Source of the DNA: Virgisporangium ochraceum
Lineage (GTDB): Bacteria > Actinomycetota > Actinomycetes > Mycobacteriales > Micromonosporaceae
DNA: 64,000 bases
NCBI RefSeq assembly: GCF_016863655.1
Contig: NZ_BOPH01000043.1
Span: 124,001 to 188,000, forward strand
Direction: 5' to 3'
Part shown: piece after piece, positions 42,354 through 52,323 of the stretch
Position numbering within the stretch: the first letter of the stretch is position 1
Layout: every line of letters begins with the position of its first letter
The notes under the pieces: model-generated
Database searches by the model: none
What the model was told of the DNA's origin: nothing
What the model saw: the letters and a program-made list of their open reading frames with translations, nothing else
Made by a program: the position numbers and the translations under genes

Positions 42354-43229
42354 TCAACTCTGGTTGAAGAACCCGCCTTCCGCTATCCGCGCCTTGTCTT
42401 CGGCCGTGACCTGGACGTTCGCGGGTGAAAGCAGGAACACACGATTTGTGACGCGCTCGATCGTACCCCGCAGGCCGAATGCCAGACCGGCCGCGAAGTC
42501 GACCAAACGCTTCGCATCCGCCTCGTCCATCTCGGTGAGGTTCATGATCACCGGGACGCCGTCACGGAAGTGCTCACCGATCGTACGCGCCTCGTTGTAC
42601 GTCGTGGGGTGAAGCGTGGTGATCTGGTACCGGCCCCGGTCCTCCTCCTCGACCACATTCACCCGTTCGGCTACCGCGGCTCGAGGCGCGAGGGCGAGGC
42701 TGTCCCGGGTCGGATAGCTCGATGTGGTCGACGGACGGGTGATCGACCGGACGGTCTGCCGCTCCGGCCGCACCGCCTCGCTCCGGTCGGGTGCCCGGTC
42801 GGCCACCAGCCGGTCCGACCCCAGCCGGTCGGCGGACCCCAGCCGGTCCGAACCCAGCCGGTCGGAACCCAGGCGGTCCGAGCCGAGCCGGTCCGAGCCG
42901 AGCCGGTCCGAGCCGAGCCGGTCCGAGCCGAGCCGGTCCGAACCCAGTCGGTCCGAGCTGTGCCGGTCCGAGCCCAACCGGTCGGAGGAGAGCCGGTCGG
43001 ATCCCAGCCGGTCGGAGCTGTGCCGGTCGGAACCCAGCCGGTCCGAACCCAGGGAGCTGTGCCGGTCGGAGCCGTGACGGGCGCGGGGTGCCACCACCGG
43101 CGCCTCGTCGACGTCGTCCTCGTCCGCGTAGTCGTCGCCGTAACCGCGGTAGGAGCGGTCGTCGTAGCCCCGGTCGTCGTCGTCCTCGACGAGCCCGAGC
43201 CACACCCCCGCCTTGCGCAGCGCACCCAT
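42354..43229 (-). CDS. sepF: Cell division protein SepF with long SDRLG repeat insert
   Basis: SepF anchors and bundles FtsZ. The N-terminal membrane helix (MGALRKAGVWLGL) and the C-terminal SepF domain (about 197-285, RYQITTLHPTTYNEA...VFLLSPANVQV) are normal. Between them, residues about 54-144 are a five-residue repeat, mainly SDRLG, with SDRHS variants. The protein is therefore 291 residues, clearly longer than usual actinobacterial SepF. The ATG has GGAGGGG. The insert is expected to be disordered. Confidence 0.94.
   Translation of the reverse strand: MGALRKAGVWLGLVEDDDDRGYDDRSYRGYGDDYADEDDVDEAPVVAPRARHGSDRHSSLGSDRLGSDRHSSDRLGSDRLSSDRLGSDRHSSDRLGSDRLGSDRLGSDRLGSDRLGSDRLGSDRLGSDRLGSADRLGSDRLVADRAPDRSEAVRPERQTVRSITRPSTTSSYPTRDSLALAPRAAVAERVNVVEEEDRGRYQITTLHPTTYNEARTIGEHFRDGVPVIMNLTEMDEADAKRLVDFAAGLAFGLRGTIERVTNRVFLLSPANVQVTAEDKARIAEGGFFNQS
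42837..43046. repeat. 15-bp tandem repeat array in sepF (about 14 units)
   Basis: Each unit encodes SDRLG, SDRHS or SDRLS in register, with codon variation low enough to suggest recent expansion. On the plus strand the unit reads CGGTCCGAGCCGAGC and close variants. Partial units flank the array on both sides, to about 43085 and 42790. Confidence 0.9.
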
Positions 43230-43380
43230 CGGCGCCCCTCCGTCCGCCATGCGACACCTCCCCCGTGACGTGCCGCCCCTGTCGCACGCGGTTCAAAGCC
43301 TGAACTTCATGCGTGGGTACCGCCGGCCGGCACGAACCAACGGCAGGTAAACAACACCGCTGTAATTCGGGTACCCTGCG

Positions 43381-44109
43381 TCAGGCTACCGCAGGTGGTA
43401 AACGATTCCCGAGGATTGCGCCACCGAGGCGGACGTGTGTCGCGCCGGCATTTACGGCTTGTTCGAGATCGGCGCTCATTCCGGCGGAAACCACTGTCGC
43501 GTCCGGGTGGTCGGCGCGAATCCATTCGGCGACCTCTCCGAGTTTCGCGAATGCCTCGGCGGGCTCCCACCGCACCGGCGCCACCGCCATCACGCCGCGC
43601 AGGCGCAGCGCCGGGGAACCGGCGATCTCGTCGACCACCGCGCGCACCTCGCGCTCGGGGTCGGCCGCGCCCTCGATCGCACCGCCGCGGGCCGCGTCAC
43701 CGTCGATGCTCACCTGTACGAGCACGTCGAGCGGCCGTTCGCGGTGCCGGTCGGCCGCACCGGCGAGGGCGCGCGCCAGGGGCACCGAGTCGACGGAGTG
43801 CACCATGTCGGCGTACGTCACCACCGACCGGCACTTGTTGCGCTGCAACTGGCCCACGAAGTGCCACCGCACCTCGACGCCGGCGTCCGCCGTGGCCGCG
43901 GCCTTCGCAGCTGCCTCCTGGTCGCGGTTCTCACCGATGTCGGTGACGCCGAGAGCGGCCAACGCGAGCACGTCGGCCACCGGGTACGTCTTGGTGACCG
44001 CGATGATCGTCACCTCAGACGCCGAACGGCCGGCAGCGGCACACGCCGCGGCCAGCCGTTCACGCTGCTCGCTCAGATTGAGCGCGAGTTGCTCCTGTCG
44101 GCTGCTCAC
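43381..44109 (-). CDS. YggS/PLPBP-family pyridoxal phosphate homeostasis protein
   Basis: The 242-residue alanine-racemase-like fold protein binds PLP through K40 in IIAVTKTYP. HFVGQLQRNK and VSAGMSADLEQAVNAGATHVRLG are family signatures. It has no known catalytic activity and buffers PLP; it is regularly found between ftsZ and sepF. The GTG start shares GTGA with the ftsZ stop. Confidence 0.94.
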   Translation of the reverse strand: MSSRQEQLALNLSEQRERLAAACAAAGRSASEVTIIAVTKTYPVADVLALAALGVTDIGENRDQEAAAKAAATADAGVEVRWHFVGQLQRNKCRSVVTYADMVHSVDSVPLARALAGAADRHRERPLDVLVQVSIDGDAARGGAIEGAADPEREVRAVVDEIAGSPALRLRGVMAVAPVRWEPAEAFAKLGEVAEWIRADHPDATVVSAGMSADLEQAVNAGATHVRLGGAILGNRLPPAVA

Positions 44110-45227
44110 GCGCCGTTCTTCAGAAAGTCGGGGACGTCCACGTCGTCGAACAGTACGCTGCGCCGCGGCGGCGGGGTGGTGCTGGGCGTGCTCGCGGGCG
44201 GCGGGGCGCTCGGCGCGGCCGGCTCGATCACCGGAGCGGAACGCGTCACCTTGCGGACCTCGGCCGGCTTGTAGGCCGGCGAGCCACCGTCGAACCCGGC
44301 CGCGATCACCGTGACGCGCACCTCGTCGCCGAGCGCGTCGTCGATCACCGCGCCGAAGATGATGTTCGCGTCGGGGTGCGCCGCGTCGGTGACCAGCTGC
44401 GCCGCGTCGTTGATCTCGAACAGCCCCAGGTCGGACCCGCCCGCGATCGACAGCAGCACGCCGCGCGCGCCGTCCATGCTCTGCTCCAGCAGCGGGCTGG
44501 AGATCGCCGATTCGGCGGCCTCGACCGCGCGGTTGTCGCCGCGCGCGCTGCCGATGCCCATGAGCGCGCTGCCGGCACCGCTCATGACGCTCTTCACGTC
44601 GGCGAAGTCGAGGTTGATCAGGCCCGGCGTCGTGATGAGGTCGGTGATGCCCTGCACACCGGAGAGCAGCACCTGGTCGGCCTGGCGGAACGCGTCCATC
44701 ATGCTGATGCCGCGGTCGCCGAGGGCGAGCAGCCGGTCGTTCGGGATCACGATGAGCGTGTCGCACTGGTTGCGCAGCTCGTCTATTCCCGACTCGGCCT
44801 GCACCTGACGCCGCTTGCCCTCGAACGAGAACGGCCGGGTGACCACGCCGATCGTCAGCGCGCCGAGCTTGCGGGCGATGTTGGCCACCACGGGCGCGCC
44901 ACCGGTACCGGTGCCGCCACCCTCGCCACACGTCACGAAGACCATGTCGGCGCCCTTGAGCACCTCCTCGATCTCGTCGCGGTGGTCCTCGGCGGCGTTC
45001 TTGCCGACATCGGGGTTCGCACCGGCGCCGAGGCCACGGGTGAGCTCGCGACCGACATCGAGCTTGACGTCGGCGTCGCTCATCAGCAGCGCCTGCGCAT
45101 CGGTATTGATGGCGATGAACTCAACGCCCTTCAGGCCGACCTCGATCATCCGGTTCACGGCGTTGACCCCGCCGCCACCGATGCCGACGACCTTGATGAC
45201 CGCGAGATAGTTGTGCGGATGCGTCAT
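44106..45227 (-). CDS. ftsZ: Cell division GTPase FtsZ
   Basis: The tubulin homologue forms the Z-ring. The 373 residues include the GTP signature GGGTGTG at 103-109, the NLDFADV T7 loop and a short linker followed by the C-terminal peptide DVDVPDFLKNG that binds SepF and FtsW. The ATG follows GAAGGGAAGG. A candidate promoter and leader structures lie upstream, so ftsZ can be expressed apart from the dcw transcript. Confidence 0.98.
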   Translation of the reverse strand: MTHPHNYLAVIKVVGIGGGGVNAVNRMIEVGLKGVEFIAINTDAQALLMSDADVKLDVGRELTRGLGAGANPDVGKNAAEDHRDEIEEVLKGADMVFVTCGEGGGTGTGGAPVVANIARKLGALTIGVVTRPFSFEGKRRQVQAESGIDELRNQCDTLIVIPNDRLLALGDRGISMMDAFRQADQVLLSGVQGITDLITTPGLINLDFADVKSVMSGAGSALMGIGSARGDNRAVEAAESAISSPLLEQSMDGARGVLLSIAGGSDLGLFEINDAAQLVTDAAHPDANIIFGAVIDDALGDEVRVTVIAAGFDGGSPAYKPAEVRKVTRSAPVIEPAAPSAPPPASTPSTTPPPRRSVLFDDVDVPDFLKNGA

Positions 45228-45301
45228 CGGGCGTTGCCTTCCCTTCGCAGATGGCGGCCACCCGCCCAGGTTCACGGGCGGCCGTTTTATGCAGGCAGAT
45301 C

Positions 45302-45321
45302 GAGGGTTCCGGCAAACCCTC
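45302..45321 (-). promoter_or_regulatory. Hairpin at the 5' end of the ftsZ leader
   Basis: GAGGGTT and AACCCTC form a perfect 7-base stem with a 6-base loop. It overlaps the expected transcript start near 45317, so it could act on transcript stability or as a protein site. Confidence 0.45.
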
Positions 45322-45336
45322 AACCTTTAGTTGAGG
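45318..45336. promoter_or_regulatory. 19-base palindrome over the ftsZ -10
   Basis: CCTCAAC, five central bases CTTTA and GTTGAGG form a perfect inverted repeat centred on the -10 hexamer. This is the position of a typical repressor operator. The binding protein is unknown. Confidence 0.5.
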
Positions 45337-45352
45337 ATGAGAGTTATGTCAA
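45324..45352 (-). promoter_or_regulatory. Candidate ftsZ promoter
   Basis: The minus strand has a consensus TTGACA (45347-45352), a 17-base spacer and TAAAGG (45324-45329). Transcription would begin near 45317, leaving a leader of about 90 bases to the ATG. Confidence 0.6.
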
Positions 45353-45624
45353 CCAATGCTTGCGAGAAAGGTAGGCGGATACGGCGCGTGATCCAAGAAC
45401 CGCTCTCGGCGTGTCGGCCAGGAAGGTTGCTTTCCGACCCCCCGCGCCGATCGCGCTAAAACACACGAACCCATAATGCACCAAAAAGGAAATAACCGTC
45501 GAACTTCGCCCCAAATCCCATACGCCCCCGCACGGTCCCTCCCCCCACCCTGACCCCTTGCCCACAGCCCCGCCCGCCCCCGCCTCGCCCCGCCCCCGCC
45601 TCACCCCCGCCTCGCCCCCGCCTC

Positions 45625-45700
45625 GCCGATCTTGCAGTCGTGGCCGCCCCTTTAAAGCCATAAAGAGCGATTAGTCAGGGGCCACAACTGCAAGATCGGC
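45625..45700. repeat. GATCTTG palindromic element, 70-bp class, copy 1
   Basis: 21-base arms (45625-45645 and 45680-45700) differ at one position and enclose a 34-base loop ending in GAGCGATTAG. From GATC to GATC the element is 70 bp (45628-45697). The arms and the loop word AGCGATT recur at 62377-62445. Confidence 0.88.
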
Positions 45701-46047
45701 GCCAAGAGAGCGGGCGCGCGCCGGGGAGCGGGGGCGGGGGCGGGAGCGGGGTGCGCGGGGGCGGGAGCGGGGTGCGCGGAGGCAGGGCGGGCGAGCGCGG
45801 GGATGGCGGTGCGGGGTGGGCAGGCGTGGGGTGCGCGGGGCGGGTACGGGCCCGAGGCGCGCGTGGGGGTGCACGGGCCGAGCCGGGCGTGGGGTGCACG
45901 GCCCGAGCCGGCATGGGATGCACGGCCCGAGGCGCGCCGGGCGGGCGCGGGCCGAGCCGGGCATGGGATGCACGGCCCGAGGCGGCCCCAGAGCGTTCGC
46001 GGCCCGAGGCGGTCCCCAGGCGGAGCGGACCCGCGTCCGAGACAGGG

Positions 46048-46815
46048 TCAGCGGATGGTCACCAGCGAAGGGGCGCTCACGTCGATCGTGCGGCCGGGTC
46101 GGGTGATCAGGACCAGCGCCACCCGCACCTTCTCCGTGTTCTCCGTGGCGTCGCCCCACACGATGGTGCGTCCGTCGGTCAGCTCCAGGCGGATGCGGGC
46201 CGGCGCGTCAGCCGCCAGGACCGCCATCGGAGCCAGCAGCTCCGGCGGGAGGGCGCGCAGCACGGTCAGGGCGGCGCGGGTGGTCGGGTCGTCCCGGGAC
46301 GGTGCGGGGATCCGTAGGAGTGCCAGCCCCGCGGGGCGGGACTCCGCCCGCGTGTAGACCACCCCGGACGCGTCGATCAGCCACAGGCCCGGCTCGGCGG
46401 CCGACTGCTCCACCACGGCCGCCGGCGTGCGCTCGGTCACCGCGATGACCACGGTGCCGGGCAGCTTGCGGCTCACCGACACGCGGCCGACCGGGGGCAG
46501 GGCCGCGACCCGGCGGTGCACCGCACCCACGTCCACCCGGGCCAGCGAACGGCCGACCCGCACAGCGGCGGCGGCGCGCACGTCGTCCGGTGACACCAGC
46601 GACGCTCCGGTGACCTCCACGCGGTCCACCGCCACCGCCGGGGTGAACCAGACGACGGCCGCGCCGATGCCGACCACGACGACCACGACGGCGGCCGTGA
46701 GCAGCGGCGCCGCGCGGCGGAGCCGGTTGCGACGGGCGCGCGCGCTGAAGCGGCGCACGGAGTCGGGCACGGCGTCGCGCCGCGCCCGCACCAGCCGCCA
46801 CCGCGCGTCAGCCAT
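46048..46815 (-). CDS. ftsQ: Cell division protein FtsQ
   Basis: The 255-residue protein has a basic cytoplasmic segment, one helix (about 38-58) and a POTRA domain starting VDRVEVTGASLVSPDDV, followed by the FtsQ region SVSRKLPGTVVIAVTER. FtsQ bridges early and late divisome proteins. Its first eight codons are duplicated upstream by a 43-bp tandem repeat, giving an extra start. It lies 78 bases after the murC stop; an 820-base gap separates it from ftsZ. Confidence 0.93.
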   Translation of the reverse strand: MADARWRLVRARRDAVPDSVRRFSARARRNRLRRAAPLLTAAVVVVVVGIGAAVVWFTPAVAVDRVEVTGASLVSPDDVRAAAAVRVGRSLARVDVGAVHRRVAALPPVGRVSVSRKLPGTVVIAVTERTPAAVVEQSAAEPGLWLIDASGVVYTRAESRPAGLALLRIPAPSRDDPTTRAALTVLRALPPELLAPMAVLAADAPARIRLELTDGRTIVWGDATENTEKVRVALVLITRPGRTIDVSAPSLVTIR

Positions 46816-46870
46816 CGGACCCGACCGCCCGCACCAGCCGCCACCGCGCGTCAGCCATCGGACCCGACCG
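46785..46870. repeat. 43-bp tandem duplication across the ftsQ start
   Basis: 46785-46827 and 46828-46870 are identical. Each contains the ftsQ ATG context. 43 is not a multiple of three, so the upstream copy reads in another frame. The perfect identity suggests a recent event. Confidence 0.92.
46808..46858 (-). other. 16-codon upstream reading frame before ftsQ
   Basis: The duplicated ATG at 46858 opens MADARWRLVRAVGSDG and stops at TGA inside ftsQ codons 2-3, overlapping the real start by 8 bases. It could couple or reduce FtsQ synthesis. It has the same upstream context as the true start and no better ribosome-binding site. Confidence 0.5.
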
Positions 46871-46893
46871 CCCGCGGCCCGGTCACCGGGGCC

Positions 46894-48303
46894 TCAGCCG
46901 CCCGAAGGCGCGCCCGACAGCGCGCCCAGGATCTCGTCGCCCATCAGCGAGATCGGCGGCGCGCCCATCGTGACGACGACGTCGCCGGGCCGGACCCGCC
47001 GGGCGACCTCGCCCGGGACGTCCTCCCACGACGGGACGAACACCTTGCGGTCGTCGGGCAGCGACACCGCCGCGGTGAGAGCGACCCCGCCCTGGCCCGG
47101 CTCGCGCACCTCGCCCGGGCCGAACACCTCCATGATCACGGCCTGGTCGCCGATCGACAGGGCGGCGGCGATCTCGGCCTCGAAGTCGCGGGTGCGGTAG
47201 ACGCGGTACGGCTGGAACACCACGATCAGCCGGCCGTCGCCGGCGACCTCGCGCAGCGTCTGCATCGCGGCGGTCATCGAGGTCGGGTGGTACGCGTACT
47301 CGTCGTAGACGCGCACTCCGGCCACGACGCCCTTCAGCTCGAACCGGCGCCGCACGCCCGGGAACGACGCCAGCGCCTCGATGATCACCGCGGGTGCGAT
47401 GCCGAGCTTCAGCGCCACCAGCGCCGCCGCGGCCGAGTTCAGCCCGAGGTGCTTTCCCGGCGACGGAAGGCTGATCTCGCCGATCGGCTCCCCGTCGAGG
47501 GACGCCCGGTACCGCACGCCGGCCGCCGACGATACGACGTCGGTCATGCGCAGATGAGCATCCGCGGACGTCCCGTAGGTGTAGACGGTTCCCGGCGCGC
47601 GCGCCGCGAAGCTGCGGGCACCCGGGTCGTCGGCGCAGGTCACCACGAAGCCGGCCGGGTCGACGCGGCCGGCGAACTCGACGAACGCGTCCTCGAGCCC
47701 GGCCAGGTCGCCGTAGGTGTTCAGGTGGTCGGCGTCGATGTTGGTGACGACGCCGACGTGCGGGCGGTACAGCAGGAACGACCGGTCGCTCTCGTCGGCC
47801 TCGGCCACGAACAGGTCGCCGCCGCCGTGGTGACCGTTGGAGCCGGCCTCGGAGATCTCGCCGCCGATCACGAACGACGGGTCGAGCCCGGCGTGCTGGA
47901 GGATCACCGTGATCATCGACGTGGTGGTCGTCTTGCCGTGCGTGCCGGCCACGGCGATCGACCGCCGCTTGTTCATCGCCGCGGCGAGCGCCTCGGACCG
48001 GTGCAGCACCCGCAGCCCCCGGGCCCGCGCTTCGACCAACTCGATGTGATCGGCGGGGATCGCGGTGGAGTAGACCACCGTGTCGACCCCGTCGAGATTG
48101 GAGGAAGCGTGGCTCATGAAGATCGTGCCGCCGAGCGCCCGCAGACCGGCGAGCGTCGGCCACTCCCGCAGCTCGCTGCCCGACGTGGGGATGCCCCGGG
48201 TGAGCAGCAGCCGGGCGAGCCCGGCCATGCCGACCCCGCCGGTGCCGATCAGGTGGACCCGGCCGAGATCCTCGGCTGTCAGGTCCGAGTCAACGGGCTG
48301 CAC
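46894..48303 (-). CDS. murC: UDP-N-acetylmuramate--L-alanine ligase MurC
   Basis: MurC adds L-alanine to UDP-MurNAc with ATP. The 469-residue protein has the UDP-binding HLIGTGGVGMAGLARLL, ATP loop AGTHGKTTT at 119-127 and YDEYAYHPTSM. The GTG start lies inside murG with a 14-base overlap. The first 10 residues vary in family members. Confidence 0.97.
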   Translation of the reverse strand: MQPVDSDLTAEDLGRVHLIGTGGVGMAGLARLLLTRGIPTSGSELREWPTLAGLRALGGTIFMSHASSNLDGVDTVVYSTAIPADHIELVEARARGLRVLHRSEALAAAMNKRRSIAVAGTHGKTTTTSMITVILQHAGLDPSFVIGGEISEAGSNGHHGGGDLFVAEADESDRSFLLYRPHVGVVTNIDADHLNTYGDLAGLEDAFVEFAGRVDPAGFVVTCADDPGARSFAARAPGTVYTYGTSADAHLRMTDVVSSAAGVRYRASLDGEPIGEISLPSPGKHLGLNSAAAALVALKLGIAPAVIIEALASFPGVRRRFELKGVVAGVRVYDEYAYHPTSMTAAMQTLREVAGDGRLIVVFQPYRVYRTRDFEAEIAAALSIGDQAVIMEVFGPGEVREPGQGGVALTAAVSLPDDRKVFVPSWEDVPGEVARRVRPGDVVVTMGAPPISLMGDEILGALSGAPSGG

Positions 48304-49398
48304 CGACGACCTCCAGGAGATAGTTCCGCAGCTGTTCGTCGCCGTCGCGGCGGCCGTAGCCGGCGGCCGCGTGGCTCATCTGGGCGATCCGGTGCGGGTC
48401 GCGGACGAGCGGCAGCACGGTCGACTCGATGTACGCGGGGGTCAGGTCGGCGTCCTCGCACAACAGGCCGCCGCCGGCCTCGACCACGGGAAGCGCGTTG
48501 CGCCGCTGCTCGCCATTGCCCCACGGCAACGGAACGTACACCGCCGGCATGCCGATCGCGGCGGTCTCGGCGCAGGTCATCGCGCCGCCGCGGCAGATGG
48601 CGAGGTCGCCGGCCGCGTACCCGAGCTCCATCTCCTTGAGGAACTTCACCGCCACGTACGGCGCGGCGAGGTCGGTGGGGACGGTGATGTCGTCGTTGCG
48701 CGCGCCGACGATGTGCAGCACCTGCACCCCCGACGAGGTGATCGCCTTCGCCGCGCCGAGCACCGCCTGGTTGATCGAGCGGGCGCCCTGCGAGGCGCCG
48801 AACACGAACAACGTCGGCAGATCCGGGTGAAGTCCGAAATGTGCGCGTGCCCGGGCCCGAAGCCCCGGACGGTCGATCGTCGACAGCGACCGCCGCAGCG
48901 GCACCCCGACGACCCGCTTGCCCGCCACCCGCGGCTCCTGCGCGAGCTGGTGCGGGAACCCGAGCGCCACGTGGTCGGTCACCTTGAGCCCGAGCCGGTT
49001 CGCGACCCCGACCGGCACGTCCTTCTCGTGGATGAGCAATGGCGTCTTCCGCCGCCACGCCGCGAGGTACGCCGGCACCGCCACGTACCCGCCGAACCCG
49101 ACCACCGCGTCGGCGGCCACCTCGTCGAGGATCTTCCGGGTGGCCCGCGTCGACGACACCATCCGGTCGGGCGTGCGCACCAGGTTCCAGTTGACGCTGC
49201 GTGGCAGCTGGAACGCCGGCACCATGCGCAGCTCGTACCCGGCGGCCGGGATCAGCTCCTTCTCCAGGCCGCGCGGCGTGCCGATGCACGTGATGCGCAG
49301 CGCCGGGTCGTGCCGGCGCAGGCAGTCGGCAAAGGCCAGCAACGGATAGATATGGCCACCCGTTCCGCCTCCGGCCAGAACGACGGAGCGCAGTTGAC

Positions 49399-49402
<4 letters not shown>
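48290..49402 (-). CDS. murG: UDP-GlcNAc--lipid I GlcNAc transferase MurG
   Basis: MurG converts lipid I to lipid II at the inner membrane face. The 370-residue GT28 enzyme shows GGGTGGHIYPLLAFAD at 11-26, FGGYVAVPAYLAAW and the C-terminal CRGGAMTCAETAAIGMPAV. The start overlaps the ftsW end by 4 bases. Confidence 0.97.
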
Positions 49403-50807
<1,405 letters not shown>

Positions 50808-50811
<4 letters not shown>

Positions 50812-52175
50812 GACCGCTCCTGGCTACCCAGCCTGCGCACTGCGGCGGCGAACGCGTGGCCGCGGGCCTCGAAGCTCGTGTACATGTCCTTCGACGCGGC
50901 GGCCGGTGCGAGCAGCACCGTGTCGCCGGTCGTGGCCAGCCCGGCCGCCGCGCGCACCACCTCGTCCATGGCCCCATCATCGGTGGTCGACACGTCGACG
51001 ACCGGGACCCGCGGCGCGTGTCGGGCCAATGCGGCACGGATCAGGTCGCGGTCGACGCCGAGCAGCACCGCGCCGGCGAGCCGGCCGGCGACGGTCGCCA
51101 CGAGGTCGTCGGGATCGACGCCCTTCAGCTGGCCGCCGGCCACCCACACCACCCGCGGGTACGCGGTGAGCGAGCCGACCGCGGCGTGCGGGTTGGTGGC
51201 CTTGCTGTCGTCGACGTACGCGACCCCGTCGACGGTGGCCACGTGCGCGTTGCGGTGCGGCTCGGGCCGGTACCCGGCGAGGCCCCGGCGCACCGCGTCG
51301 ACCGGCACGCCGAACCAGCGGGCCAGGGCCGCGGCCGCCAGCGCGTTGGCGACGTTGTGGGTCCCCGGCGGCCGGATCGCCGCCGCCTCGATGATCTCGA
51401 CCCCGTCGGCGTCGACGAGCATCCCGTCGACGAGCCCGAACCGCCCGTGCTCCCACCCGGCGACGGTGAACCCGACAGCGCCGGGGACCGCGGCGAGGAG
51501 CCCGGCCACGAGCGGGTCGTCGAGGTTGCCGATCGCCGCTCCCGCGCCGCTGCGGGCCGCTCGCCAGACATTGGTCTTGGCGTCGGAGTAGTGGTCGAAC
51601 GTGCCGTGCCACTCGAGGTGGTCGGCGGCCAGGTTCAGGAAGGCACCGGCGGGCGGCGCCATCCGGCTCGACCAGTACAGCTGGAAGCTGGACAGCTCGA
51701 CGGCGAGCACGTCGTACCGGTCGGCGCTCTGCGCGTCCACCAACGGGACCCCGACGTTGCCGAGCGCCGCCGTGCGGAGACCGCCCGCGGCGAGCATCGC
51801 GGCGAGCATCGTGACCGTGGTGGTCTTGCCGTTCGTGCCGGTGACCGCGAGCCACGGTGGTGCGCCGGGTCCGCGCAGGCGCCAGGCCAGCTCGGGTTCG
51901 CAGTACACGTCGAGCCCCTGCGCGAGGGCGGCCACCACGAGCGGGTGGTGCGGCGCGAACCCCGGCGACACGACGAGGTCCTGCTGCTCCTTCAGCTGGT
52001 CGAGCCCGACGCCCACCGCTGTGCGGGCACCGGCCGCGGCCAGCTCGTCCAGGGCCGGCACCGCCTTTTCGTCGACGACGGTGACCTCGGCACCGGCGGA
52101 CAGCAGCGCCCGCGCCGACGCCGTACCCGCCATCCGCGCTCCCGCCACGAGCACCCGCCGCCCGGCGTAGCTCAC
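50808..52175 (-). CDS. murD: UDP-N-acetylmuramoylalanine--D-glutamate ligase MurD
   Basis: MurD adds D-glutamate. The 455-residue protein has the ATP loop GTNGKTTT at 113-120, ELSSFQLYW and the C-terminal VAGGQLKGVD and LLAPAAASKDMYTSFEARGHAF. The GTG at 52175 fits the family start; an upstream open stretch lies in the repeat-rich gap and has no homology. Confidence 0.96.
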
Positions 52176-52199
52176 GCGCCCACCCCACCCCGCGCACAC

Positions 52200-52310
52200 A
52201 CGACGCTCGATCCGGTGCGGTTCCGCGCCCGGACCCCGGACGCCCGCGCATAAACGACGCTCGATCCAGTGCGCCCCCACGGCCGGAACCCGCACCGGAT
52301 AGAGCGTCGT
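52200..52310. repeat. Three-copy repeat forming inverted arms between mraY and murD
   Basis: ACGACGCTCGATCCGGTGCG (52200-52219) recurs at 52254-52273 with one change, and an inverted copy lies at 52290-52310 with one mismatch to the first. The first and third copies can pair over about 20 bases; the second can compete. It interrupts the mraY-murD transcript. Confidence 0.75.
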
Positions 52311-52323
52311 CTATCGAGGACCC

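Larger units (their letters stand above)
45228..46047. other. ftsZ upstream region: promoter, palindromes, C-rich and G-rich tracts
   Basis: This 820-base gap has no credible gene. From ftsZ outward it contains a hairpin CGGCCACCCG/CGGGCGGCCG (about 45255-45285), the GAGGGTT hairpin, the -10 palindrome, an AT-richer block (45350-45500), a C-rich plus-strand tract (45538-45624), the 70-bp GATCTTG element and a G-rich plus-strand tract (about 45714-45800) with quadruplex-like runs. From 45840 to 46020 GGGATGCACGGCCCGAG-type units repeat about five times imperfectly. Low-complexity frames here are rejected as genes. Confidence 0.6.

Noticed and set aside
42837..43046. CRISPR-like spacing of the sepF repeats
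   Set aside because: A 15-bp coding repeat in frame with SepF; no spacers.
45671..46317. Open frames on both strands in the ftsZ-ftsQ gap
   Set aside because: Pro/Arg and Gly/Arg strings from C- and G-rich tracts; no ribosome-binding site or family.
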